From positions 1-13,364 of the forward strand of contig DJOD01000040.1 in NCBI GenBank assembly GCA_002437115.1: a stretch of DNA of 13,364 nt, written 5' to 3'. Positions 5,456 through 12,480 of the stretch are shown piece by piece. Within the stretch, counting starts at the first letter, position 1, and each line of letters starts with the position of its first letter. Source of the DNA: Prevotella sp. UBA6447 (lineage in GTDB: Bacteria > Bacteroidota > Bacteroidia > Bacteroidales > Bacteroidaceae). The notes below the pieces were generated by a model. That model did not search any database. It saw only the letters and a list, made by a program, of their open reading frames with translations, and was not told the origin of the DNA. A program made the position numbers and the translations under genes.

Positions 5456-8320
5456 ATGGGCAAAATATCGATCACCTTACTCTTGTCGGCCATGGCGCTC
5501 ACAGCTGGTGCCCAGCACACGCTCACACGCTCCGATGCTTTCAACCTCTACACTACCCAGGCACCCACACGCGCCAGCGTGCACGACCCGTCGGTGGTGT
5601 GGGATGCGGGGAGCCAGCAATATTACATTTTCGGTTCGCATCGCGCGCAGGCTCGCACGCGCGACCTCTATCACTGGACTTACATCTCGCCAGCCATACC
5701 CTGGGGAACGGCCACTGGCGGCACGGTGACCAGCGGAACCGGCAACCAAGAGGCCTTTGCCCATCCGCAGGTGACCAGCCTCGTGACGGCATCCGGAAGG
5801 AACATTAGCCTGCCCGACTTTGATGCGGCGGCATGGTCGGCCTTGGCCTCCACCGGCTACAATGTCGACGGCAACATGTGGGCACCCGACATCATCTACA
5901 ACCCCGTGATGCGCAAGTGGTGCCAATACCTCAGCGTCAATGGCGACAACTGGGCCTCGAGCGTCATCCTGCTCACGGCCGACGACATCAACGGCCCCTT
6001 CGTCTACCAGGGTCCAGTGGTCATCGGCGGTTTCAACGGCAAGAATGCCAACTCATACAAGAACACCGACCTGGAGCAAGTCATCGGCAAGCAAGCATCG
6101 CTGCCGAGCCGCTACGACAAGAAAGGCAACTGGGGAACCACCTGGCCCAACTGCATCGACCCTTGCGTGTTCTACGATGAGGACGGGCGTCTGTGGATGT
6201 CGTATGGCTCATGGTCGGGAGGCGTGTTCATGCTCAAGCTCGATCCCCGCACTGGTCTGCGCGACTATGACGCAACCTATCCCCTCATGGGTAGTGGCGA
6301 CAACTATGCCTCCGACCCCTATTTCGGCAAGAAGATAGCTGGCGGATGCTATGTGTCGGGCGAAGGGTCGTACATACAGCACATCGGCAACTACTATTAC
6401 CTCTTCATGTCGTATGGCGGACTGACGTCAGACGGTGGCTATGAGATGGAGGTGTTTCGCTCGAAGAACCCTGACGGCCCCTATGTCGATCCAAGAGGAG
6501 CGTCGGCGGTCTACGACCGATATGTGATGGACTATGGGAAGAACGGGACTTTCCGGGGCGAGAAAATCCTCGGCAACTATGAGAATTGGGGATTCATGAC
6601 CGCAGGCAAGAAAACCGCCTGCAGCACGCCGGGCGAGCTGTCGCAAGGACACAACTCGGCCATCACCGACTCGCTGGGACGCAGTTTCCTCGTGTACCAC
6701 ACTCGATTCAACGATGGCTCGGAAGGCCACGCGGTGCGCGTGCACCAGCTGTTCACCACGCAAGACGGATGGCTGGCCGCAGCGCCGTTCGAGTTTACGG
6801 GTGAGACGGCAAACGACGACAGTATCGCCACGCGACAGCGTTTCAGCGTCCACGAGATGGCTGGCACCTACCAGGTGCTCATCCATGCGCAAGGGGTGGA
6901 CTATGCCAATCGCGAGACCATCAAGCCCGTCAGCGTGACGCTCACCGAAAACGGCAAGGTGACGGGTGCGTTGCAGGGCACATGGAGCCTCGCCGACGGC
7001 ACGTCGCACATGACCATCAAGGTGGGCGGTGAAACGTATCGCGCCGTGGTGGTCGAACAGCAGATGGAGCCTTACACCATCAAGGCCATCGCCTTTACTG
7101 GCGTGGGACCCTCCAACACCATCTGGGGCTACAAGATGGAGGATGCCTACCAGTTGGCTTACCTGTTGCGGACGGCAACCATGCCTGTCAGCAGAGGGGC
7201 GCGCGTCACCAGCAACGTCAACCTGTATGGCGTGGCCGACGGCTACGACAATGTGAGCGTGGCGTGGAGGTCGTCAAACCCAAGCATCCTCACCGACAAT
7301 GGTCGCTACAACCCTGAGGCCATGACCGACGACGCCATGACCGTGGATCTCGTGATGACCCTTACGACGGGCGACTGGCAGGTGGTCGATACCATACCAG
7401 TTAGCGTGCGCAAGACAACCATACCTGCGCAGGCCGATTATGAGAGTGGCACCGTGGCCTACTACGATTTTGACCAGCGGCCCATTGCCAATGCCTTCAA
7501 CACCACGCAGGTGGCCCGGCTGAAGAGCCAGGCGGGCGCAACGGCACCATCGCTCCTGGCTGACCGTGAGCGCAGCGGCCAGTTTGTGCATACCAACTTT
7601 GGTGCCAACGGGAGAGCCAGTTATGTGCAGATGGACAACCCGCTCAACGGTGCCACGCTTGGCGATGGCTTCACCGTGTCCTATTGGGCGAAGCTCACCG
7701 AAGAGAACCTGTGGGACTGCCTGCTGGGCTTCTTCGACCCCCGTTCGCAGGCCCGCCTCTACATGACAGGCAACACCTACGTGGGCTATAACAACAACAC
7801 AGGCAACTGGATAGACCTCAACCACCCGTCGAGCGTCACGACGGGCAACCTCACGGCCGGACGGTGGACTCTGGTCACCATGACCGTGTCGCGCACGGAA
7901 GGCGTGAAGCTATACATCGACGGCTCGCAGAAAAACATTGGCAGTGTGGCGGGATCGCAAGGCGGAAACAGCATCGCTGACAAGGTTGGTTTCGACTATG
8001 GTGAGATAGTGGACTTCGTGGCATCGTGCCCCAACATGTACTTGGGTTACGGATCCTTCTGGGGCTCGGCGGAGGCATCGTTCGACGACCTGTTGGTCTT
8101 CGACCGTGTGCTCTCGCGCACTGACGTGCGCGCCCTCAACATGGCCGAGAACCGCGTGCACGACTTCACGCCGACCGCCATCGCCGCCATCAGGGATGAC
8201 CGCCATGCCACAGCTGATCCGAAGGTCTACAACCTGCAGGGACAGTGTGTGGGAACGTCGATCAAGGGTCTCCAGCCAAATCTCTACATCCAGGGCGGCC
8301 GCAAGTATGTCGTGAAGTGA
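5456..8320 (+). CDS. Secreted multidomain GH43 arabinanase-like protein
   Basis: A 954-residue secreted enzyme. Residues 1-19 are a signal peptide ending TAGAQ. The GH43 five-bladed propeller covers about 40-450: catalytic base D44 in VHDPSVVWD, the pKa-tuning aspartate D235 in NCIDPCVFYDEDGRLWMSYG, the acid E303 in YVSGEGSYI, and H399 in GHNSAITDSLGRSFLVYHTRF, matching the metal-site histidine of endo-arabinanases. About 455-560 looks like the GH43_C beta-barrel, about 575-655 like an atypical bacterial Ig domain (VSVAWRSSNPSIL), and about 660-895 like a LamG/concanavalin fold (GDGFTVSYWAKL, GRWTLVTMTVSR, KLYIDGS). A short tail at 923-954 (VYNLQGQ, NLYIQGGRKYVVK) resembles that of GH53. The likely substrate is alpha-1,5-arabinan of pectin, inferred from the family. 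The LamG part may bind carbohydrate. Confidence 0.9.
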   Translation: MGKISITLLLSAMALTAGAQHTLTRSDAFNLYTTQAPTRASVHDPSVVWDAGSQQYYIFGSHRAQARTRDLYHWTYISPAIPWGTATGGTVTSGTGNQEAFAHPQVTSLVTASGRNISLPDFDAAAWSALASTGYNVDGNMWAPDIIYNPVMRKWCQYLSVNGDNWASSVILLTADDINGPFVYQGPVVIGGFNGKNANSYKNTDLEQVIGKQASLPSRYDKKGNWGTTWPNCIDPCVFYDEDGRLWMSYGSWSGGVFMLKLDPRTGLRDYDATYPLMGSGDNYASDPYFGKKIAGGCYVSGEGSYIQHIGNYYYLFMSYGGLTSDGGYEMEVFRSKNPDGPYVDPRGASAVYDRYVMDYGKNGTFRGEKILGNYENWGFMTAGKKTACSTPGELSQGHNSAITDSLGRSFLVYHTRFNDGSEGHAVRVHQLFTTQDGWLAAAPFEFTGETANDDSIATRQRFSVHEMAGTYQVLIHAQGVDYANRETIKPVSVTLTENGKVTGALQGTWSLADGTSHMTIKVGGETYRAVVVEQQMEPYTIKAIAFTGVGPSNTIWGYKMEDAYQLAYLLRTATMPVSRGARVTSNVNLYGVADGYDNVSVAWRSSNPSILTDNGRYNPEAMTDDAMTVDLVMTLTTGDWQVVDTIPVSVRKTTIPAQADYESGTVAYYDFDQRPIANAFNTTQVARLKSQAGATAPSLLADRERSGQFVHTNFGANGRASYVQMDNPLNGATLGDGFTVSYWAKLTEENLWDCLLGFFDPRSQARLYMTGNTYVGYNNNTGNWIDLNHPSSVTTGNLTAGRWTLVTMTVSRTEGVKLYIDGSQKNIGSVAGSQGGNSIADKVGFDYGEIVDFVASCPNMYLGYGSFWGSAEASFDDLLVFDRVLSRTDVRALNMAENRVHDFTPTAIAAIRDDRHATADPKVYNLQGQCVGTSIKGLQPNLYIQGGRKYVVK

Positions 8321-8338
8321 CGCGCCACAGGATTTACT

Positions 8339-8407
8339 AAAATCCCCAATGGCATAATAGCAAGTCTCTCCATCTTCCGCAATTAAATGCGTGAAGGTGG
8401 GGATTTT
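8339..8407. terminator. Long inverted repeat after GH43, terminator candidate
   Basis: AAAATCCCCA at 8339-8348 and TGGGGATTTT at 8398-8407 are perfect 10-bp arms about 50 bases apart, beginning 18 bases after the GH43 stop; the right arm ends in TTTT. A competing inner stem, CCATCTTC at 8370-8377 with GAAGGTGG at 8393-8400 (one G·T pair), could form instead. The large loop makes the terminator role uncertain. Confidence 0.4.
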
Positions 8408-8411
8408 GCCT

Positions 8412-8510
8412 ATGTTTGAGAAAGGACATAGGAAGCCACTGGTCTTGAGAGGTGTGAGACAAGTGGGGAAAACTACGCTTATCAGTGCAAAGATAATGTT
8501 TCTTTCGTAA
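8412..8510 (+). pseudogene. Remnant of an AAA_14/DUF4143-type P-loop ATPase
   Basis: Translating 8412-8510 gives 32 residues, including RKPLVLRGVRQVGKTTLIS, before a stop. The string KPLVLRG-RQVGKTTL is the Walker A region of the AAA_14/DUF4143 ATPase family, whose intact members run to roughly 400 residues. Nothing recognisable of the rest of the family follows, and the frame upstream is short and unrelated. This is therefore a gene scar, left by insertion and decay or by deletion between GH43 and the DUF4294 gene. A 7-bp hairpin (8409-8415 with 8426-8432) overlaps its first codons. It is unlikely to make a functional product. Confidence 0.6.
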
Positions 8511-8558
8511 TTATAGAATTCCTATCATATTAACATTGGGGCGCTGGTGACCCGTGGG

Positions 8559-9200
8559 TCATAGTTGTCCGGCCTCCACTTGGCGGACCACACGCTCAGT
8601 GAGGCGGTCCACGCCGCCGGCGTCGTATTTCTTGGTGAGCGAGGCACCGAAGACCCAGGCGAAGGCTTGGTAGAAGCCGGCCTTCACCGGGCCAAGGAAG
8701 GCCTGGATGAGCTGGTAACTCGAACTGTTGCACTCGCGGTAGACCAGCTTGATGAGCAATTTGCCTTGCGAGTAGGTGAGCTTTTTCATGCGTGGCGTGT
8801 ATTCCTTCTTGATGCTGGCCTCCACACGCTTCATGTGCTCGTCGCGCGCCTTCTTGTTGGGAAGCGTGTTGAGATAGTCGCCCGTCTCCACAATGATCTT
8901 GTTGACTTCCTTGGCGATGGGCAGCACCTTCTTCACGTTGTATACCAGGCGGTTGTAGGCCGCGCGTTGACGGGCGTTCTTGAACGTCGGTTCAGGATAG
9001 ACCCACACGTCGTTGAGCTCCATGTATTGTATGGAGTCCTTGCCAAGGAGCACTTTTCCAACCTTCACCATGGGCACAAAGGTCGGGTTGTCCATGTCGA
9101 CATCCAGGTCCTCGGGATTGACGCGGGTGCGCTGGTCGTCTTGCGCCCACGATGTGGCGGGCAGCAACGCCAACAGGATGATTATGAGAATCGACTTCAT
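8559..9200 (-). CDS. DUF4294 family exported protein
   Basis: A 213-residue protein with a signal peptide (MKSILIIILLALLPATSWAQ) and a DUF4294 domain, a Bacteroidetes-specific family of unknown function. Family features visible are ELNDVWVYPEP (61-71), RLVYNVKKVLPIAKEVN (84-100), KLTYSQGKLLIKLVYREC (140-157) and SYQLIQAFLGPVKAGFYQAFAWVFG (161-185). It is mostly helical and charged after the domain start and probably acts in the periplasm. The frame extends upstream to 9263, but the start at 9200 is preferred: it places the signal peptide at the N-terminus, and a perfect promoter (9209-9239) lies inside the longer frame. The gene is alone on its strand and converges with GH43. The call to family is confident; the function is unknown. 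Confidence 0.88.
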   Translation of the reverse strand: MKSILIIILLALLPATSWAQDDQRTRVNPEDLDVDMDNPTFVPMVKVGKVLLGKDSIQYMELNDVWVYPEPTFKNARQRAAYNRLVYNVKKVLPIAKEVNKIIVETGDYLNTLPNKKARDEHMKRVEASIKKEYTPRMKKLTYSQGKLLIKLVYRECNSSSYQLIQAFLGPVKAGFYQAFAWVFGASLTKKYDAGGVDRLTERVVRQVEAGQL

Positions 9201-9208
9201 CTGAGCCA

Positions 9209-9239
9209 CAAAATTACTACCTATTTTCGCAACGACAAA
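9209..9239 (-). promoter_or_regulatory. Consensus promoter of the DUF4294 gene
   Basis: On the minus strand TTTG (9239-9236), a 19-base spacer and TAATTTTG (9216-9209) match the Bacteroidetes consensus fully. The -7 box ends only 8 bases before the ATG at 9200, so the mRNA would begin within a few bases of the start codon. Confidence 0.7.
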
Positions 9240-9363
9240 GCGATTGGGTTTAAAAATAGTCAAGCTAAAGTTAAATTGTTAGTGAAGGCGCATCGCTGTG
9301 GGTGAAACCTTTCAACTGTCCTGCTTATCAATCTGCCAATCTCGAATATTCTTGGGCTTTTCC

Positions 9364-9394
9364 TTTGCGGATTGGATAAATTGCCTTATCTTTG
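9364..9394 (+). promoter_or_regulatory. Consensus promoter of tRNA-Arg
   Basis: TTTG at 9364-9367, a 19-base spacer and TATCTTTG at 9387-9394 match the Bacteroidetes consensus fully. The tRNA begins 16 bases after the -7 box. Confidence 0.8.
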
Positions 9395-9409
9395 CACAAC
9401 AAACAATGG

Positions 9410-9481
9410 GCTTCTATAGTTCAATGGATAGAACGGAGGTTTCCTAAACCTTTGATCCGGGTTCGATTCCCGGTGGAAGTA
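9410..9481 (+). tRNA. tRNA-Arg (anticodon CCT)
   Basis: A complete cloverleaf can be drawn by eye. The acceptor is GCTTCTA with TGGAAGT (two G·U pairs), the D arm GTTC with GAAC and loop AATGGATA, the anticodon arm GAGGT with ACCTT around loop TTCCTAA, and the T arm CCGGG with CCCGG around TTCGATT. The anticodon CCT at 9443-9445 reads AGG codons for arginine. The CCA end is not encoded and must be added. Upstream is a consensus promoter. Just downstream, CATCTT at 9484-9489 can pair with AAGATG at 9495-9500. Confidence 0.93.
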
Positions 9482-9572
9482 CACATCTTTCCATAAGATG
9501 CTTATGAGCCTACAAGCTCGTTTCTGTTACCTTTCAAGAACATTCACTAACCCAATTAACCCCCTTCGAAAT

Positions 9573-10373
9573 ATGATTGGCGCCATTATAGGAGACATTG
9601 TTGGCTCACGCTTCGAGTTCGACGAGACACCACAAGACGGTTTTGAACTTTTTTGTCCCAAACCCCAGTGCGACTACACGGACGACACGGTGATGACCAT
9701 TGCTGTGGCCGATGCCATTCTCAACGGCAAGCCCTATCAGGACAAGCTGCATGAGTGGGGACGGCGCTACCCAAACCCCAAAGGCGCGTATGGAGGAATG
9801 TTCGCCCAATGGCTGAGCGATGACCATCCCAAGCCACAAAACTCGTGGGGCAACGGGGCTGCCATGCGCATAGCGCCTGTGGGATGGCTCTTCGACGACT
9901 ACGATGAGGTGCTGCGGCAGGCGCAGCTCTGTACCATCGGTAGCCACCTGCACAAGGAGGCCATCCGCGGGGCGCAGTGTGTGGCTGCGGTCATCTATTG
10001 GCTGCGGATGGGGCGCATCACCAAGGAGGAACTGGAAGGCGCAGTCAGGCGGAGCTTCGGCTATGAGTTGCCACCACTCCGCGACATTTACAAGATCGGG
10101 GCGGAAGGCCATTTTGATTCGTCTTGCCAAGAGACCGTTCCATGGGCACTGCGGTGCTTCCTCGACAGCGACAGTTTCGAGGATGCCATTCGCAAGGCCG
10201 TCATGGCGCGGGGCGACACCGATACCAAGGCGTGTATCTGCGGTGCCATTGCAGAAGCTTACTACGACATCCCTGACCATTTTTATGACAAGGCTTGCGC
10301 TTACCTGGAGCAAGACATGCTCGATGTTGTCGTGCAGTTTTTCGATCATGAGCAAAACGACATCAACGATTGA
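9573..10373 (+). CDS. ADP-ribosylglycohydrolase family protein
   Basis: A 266-residue, all-helical hydrolase of the ADP-ribosylglycohydrolase (DraG/ARH, COG1397) family, which removes ADP-ribose from proteins or small molecules using a two-metal centre. Metal-site motifs are present: GDIVGSRFEF at residues 7-16, YTDDTVMTIAVADAI at 35-49 (T36, D37, D38), and RGDTDT at 213-218 (D215, D217). The last differs from the usual GGDsDT, having R213 for the first glycine and K219 where a hydrophobic residue is usual. WGNGAAMRIAPVGW (92-105) is the typical mid-protein motif. The start at 9573 places MIGAIIGD at the N-terminus as in relatives; the frame itself extends 25 codons further upstream. The next gene starts 7 bases after its stop, indicating translational coupling. 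It begins 91 bases after tRNA-Arg, with only a one-mismatch promoter (TACCTTTC at 9528-9535) between. The substrate is unknown. Confidence 0.88.
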   Translation: MIGAIIGDIVGSRFEFDETPQDGFELFCPKPQCDYTDDTVMTIAVADAILNGKPYQDKLHEWGRRYPNPKGAYGGMFAQWLSDDHPKPQNSWGNGAAMRIAPVGWLFDDYDEVLRQAQLCTIGSHLHKEAIRGAQCVAAVIYWLRMGRITKEELEGAVRRSFGYELPPLRDIYKIGAEGHFDSSCQETVPWALRCFLDSDSFEDAIRKAVMARGDTDTKACICGAIAEAYYDIPDHFYDKACAYLEQDMLDVVVQFFDHEQNDIND

Positions 10374-10380
10374 CTCACCT

Positions 10381-11538
10381 ATGGCCATGGAACCTATCGA
10401 TGACAAGCACGCGACTGTTAGTTGGGAGCAGGTGGTGGACGCTGTCGCTTCGGCTAAGCTGCATCCCGAAGAGACGCAATGGGTGATTTTCCGTTACCTC
10501 AAGGCGCACTATGCGACGATGGGGTCGGTTGAGGCGCGGACGCTTCTTGCTGCTTACATCAAATTGCACACGCGCCAGCCGTCGCTCCTAAACTCATGTA
10601 TGTTGGGCTTGGCCCTGAAGATGGTTGAGGTTTATCCTGACTTCCGCTTGCCGCAATTCTTGCAAGCGTGGGGCTACGACGAGTGCCTGAGAGACGACGA
10701 CCACCAGCCACAGGCCGGAAAGGACGGCAGGCGATACCTATCGCTCCGAGAAAGGGTGGAGCGGGCAAGGGCTTCGTATCTGCTGCATCATCCTAAGGAA
10801 AACCGCGACCAATGCGATGCCATCGTCAGCATGTACGCCGTGAAAATCTTTGAGAAGGAGCAGCATGGGCGCCGCCGTAAGTTTGTGAAATTAGTGGCAC
10901 CGAATGGGGTGGGAATGGTGGCTGACAGTCACCAGTTTCCCTGTAAGCCATGGGAAATAGCCGGACGGTTGTTTGATGTGCTGACGCGCGTGTCGAAGGA
11001 GGGACATGTGCGTGCCGTGGACATTGTCGCTTCAGATAAGCGAGTGGAATTGGTCTTCGCCTCAGAACCAGGTTATATCGACGGCATCGACCTGGAACAT
11101 GACCATGTGCACGTGTTCGACGTATGGTCACGCCACTTTGTGGCCGACCGTGCCACCGTTCGCCTGCAGGGTCTGGCCTGTGGTCGCTTTGTCCGCTTCT
11201 GCCCTGTCATCGCACAGAACGACCCCTTCAAGTCGGCCGCCATCATAGAAATGCTGCCTCATGAGGAGGGCCTCGAGGTTTTCGGCACTTACGATGCCAT
11301 CGTGGTGTCTGTCAACCGAGAATTGAAGAGTTGGAAGTATGCCCTGGCCACTGTCCAGCCTTCCCAGCAACTGACGCAAGCGGCGCTGTCCCTAAGACGC
11401 GAAGGCTATGCCAGCCTCTCTGTCTTACCCGAATCTCGAAAGGCCACACTTGCCCCGGGCCAGCCTGTCCGCCTCGTCCTTTTCCTCAAGCGCGGAATGG
11501 ATGGCATCAAGCACAACCACGTTCCCCAAGCCTATTAG
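10381..11538 (+). CDS. Unrecognised 385-residue protein coupled to the ADP-ribosylglycohydrolase
   Basis: I do not recognise this protein. The start is the ATG at 10381 (alternative 10387), 7 bases after the preceding stop, so it is probably co-translated. Residues 1-135 look helical (SWEQVVDAVASAKLHPEE, EARTLLAAYIKLHTRQP, LLNSCMLGLALKMVEVYPDF), with a charged, loop-rich stretch at about 100-130. From about 150 the sequence is beta-rich. Two stretches read like small barrel or OB/cold-shock folds: 229-278 (GYIDGIDLEHDH, VHVFDVWSRHFVA, GRFVRFCPVIA) and 302-372 (GTYDAIVVSVNRELKSW, GQPVRLVLFLKRG). That is a pattern impression, not a domain hit. There is no signal peptide or membrane segment, so it is cytoplasmic. 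Its coupling suggests it works with the ADP-ribosylglycohydrolase, perhaps as a nucleic-acid or substrate-binding partner. Confidence 0.75.
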   Translation: MAMEPIDDKHATVSWEQVVDAVASAKLHPEETQWVIFRYLKAHYATMGSVEARTLLAAYIKLHTRQPSLLNSCMLGLALKMVEVYPDFRLPQFLQAWGYDECLRDDDHQPQAGKDGRRYLSLRERVERARASYLLHHPKENRDQCDAIVSMYAVKIFEKEQHGRRRKFVKLVAPNGVGMVADSHQFPCKPWEIAGRLFDVLTRVSKEGHVRAVDIVASDKRVELVFASEPGYIDGIDLEHDHVHVFDVWSRHFVADRATVRLQGLACGRFVRFCPVIAQNDPFKSAAIIEMLPHEEGLEVFGTYDAIVVSVNRELKSWKYALATVQPSQQLTQAALSLRREGYASLSVLPESRKATLAPGQPVRLVLFLKRGMDGIKHNHVPQAY

Positions 11539-11778
11539 CCTCGATATGACTTATGACGCTCGGTAAAGGCTGAATCATTTCCGTGTCGTTTGTGCGGTCT
11601 GCAAGGCCAACAATTACATAGCCCAGGACAAGCAAAGCGGCGCCCTGGGTAAAAATGTGGCATGAGCTTGCGCCTTGAATAGGCATAAGTATATCTTAAC
11701 CTTGCTTTCTCATTATTGAGGTTGTTGCTTGCATCTTCTCCAAAAGTGTGTTACAACATCACTATTTTTTACTAAAAA
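11539..11778. other. Gene-free transition region with one weak hairpin
   Basis: No gene is supported. CCCAGG at 11622-11627 and CCTGGG at 11644-11649 form a 6-bp stem with a 16-base loop about 85 bases after the preceding stop, a weak terminator candidate without a T run. From about 11690 the sequence becomes clearly AT-richer than everything to the left, which may mark the edge of acquired DNA. Confidence 0.4.
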
Positions 11779-11810
11779 TTTGCAAGTGTTTTAGAAATAA
11801 CTTAACTTTG
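11779..11810 (+). promoter_or_regulatory. Consensus promoter with no obvious gene downstream
   Basis: TTTG at 11779-11782, a 20-base spacer and TAACTTTG at 11803-11810 match the Bacteroidetes consensus fully. Transcription would begin near 11817 and run directly into a hairpin-rich stretch without a convincing coding frame. Confidence 0.65.
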
Positions 11811-11816
11811 TGGCGA

Positions 11817-12156
11817 TGATTCAGTCGAAAGGCTGAGGAGTTAAGACATCAATGGATTTTGGGCCTTCAAGGCAACTTGCCATGTATGGCAGAAAGCTTT
11901 TGGCTCAGAAAGGACGTTTACGAACGTTATCTTCTACATTCGAATCTCGCAAATTCAAACTCGGAGAAGATAAGGCAACTAAGCGTCCACGTTGGGTGTA
12001 TTATATCTATACCTCATGTAGGGGTATACCATGTAATATCTCTTGGCGTGGGCTCTCTATGTTGCTTATCCTCCGAGAAAGCAATGCTGTTGTATCAGCA
12101 TTGTACATTGAAAGACGATATTTCTTATCTGTTACCTACTTGATTATCAGTAGGTA
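11817..12156 (+). ncRNA. Candidate structured RNA or leader, about 340 bases
   Basis: Successive stems can be drawn: TCAGTC-GAAA-GGCTGA (11821-11836, GNRA loop); TGCCA-TGTA-TGGCA (11878-11891); ACGTT-TACG-AACGT (11914-11927); a 9-bp pair TTATCTTCT (11927-11935) with AGAAGATAA (11965-11973), sharing base 11927 with the preceding stem; TATACCTC-ATGTA-GGGGTATA (12008-12028); CAATGCTG (12082-12089) with CAGCATTG (12096-12103); and TACCTACT (12133-12140) with AGTAGGTA (12149-12156). TTGCTT (12062-12067) with AAGCAA (12079-12084) shares bases with the CAATGCTG stem, so the two exclude each other, as in attenuators; the loop of the first carries CCTCC, complementary to a Shine-Dalgarno sequence. Two overlapping frames (107 and 94 codons) have unprotein-like composition. 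It matches no RNA family I can name. The 3' end is uncertain. Confidence 0.45.
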
Positions 12157-12212
12157 CACGAAAATACAGACGTAAGCATCATTTTATTGGGTGACAAGAA
12201 AGAACCAACAAA

Positions 12213-12389
12213 ATGAAAAACAAATCCTGTGCAACAAATTTTGCTACTCAACAACCATATTCCCTGTTACTTCTACTTCAAGAACCATTTTTACTGGCGG
12301 AAAGAAAAAAGATGTGTTACTTGTCTATGGCTGCCAACCTAAGCCAATACACAAATATAAATTCATTCATCTTAGGATATATATACTAA
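12213..12389 (+). CDS. Doubtful 58-codon open frame
   Basis: A 58-residue frame begins MKNKSCATNF in a plausible A-rich start context (AACAAAATG) downstream of the structured RNA. It holds a leucine run (LLLLLQEPFLLAERKK at residues 18-33) that resembles QEFLLAERKRA, encoded on the opposite strand at 12367-12600. It has no recognisable domain. It may be a small protein controlled by the upstream leader, or a fragment of a duplicated small gene. Another frame overlaps it (12191-12406, 71 codons), so coding is uncertain. Confidence 0.2.
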   Translation: MKNKSCATNFATQQPYSLLLLLQEPFLLAERKKMCYLSMAANLSQYTNINSFILGYIY

Positions 12390-12480
12390 TGGATTGGATG
12401 AACTGAACGAATTGCGGAGCGATAGCCCAACCGTGCCATGTGCAGTATTGGGCTGTCGCTCTCTTTCTTTCCGCCAGTAA
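12291..12480. repeat. 17-bp perfect inverted repeat flanking about 156 bases
   Basis: TTACTGGCGGAAAGAAA at 12291-12307 recurs perfectly inverted at 12464-12480. The segment between contains a 14-bp hairpin (12417-12461) next to the right copy. Both copies are translated as LLAERK within QE-FLLAERK contexts of opposite small frames, so the repeat may reflect an inverted duplication of a small gene. Alternatively the arms could be recombination sites of an invertible segment. Confidence 0.5.

Noticed and set aside
2871..8320. A complete polysaccharide utilisation locus
   Set aside because: Only two hydrolases are present, on either side of fabI. There is no SusC, SusD or sensor-regulator gene in the window.
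9410..9481. tRNA-Arg as an attachment site for a mobile element
   Set aside because: No copy of the tRNA 3' end was seen elsewhere in the window, and the DNA just after it carries ordinary chromosomal-type genes.
9904..10380. Upstream extension of the unrecognised protein's frame across the ADP-ribosylglycohydrolase gene
   Set aside because: The extension is arginine/serine-rich in another frame of a well-supported gene. The ATG at 10381, 7 bases after its stop, is the natural start.
11852..12175. Overlapping frames of 107 codons (11852) and 94 codons (11859) in the hairpin-rich region
   Set aside because: Both overlap a dense series of stems, neither resembles a known protein, and their composition looks non-coding. 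A structured RNA explains the region better, though coding is not excluded.
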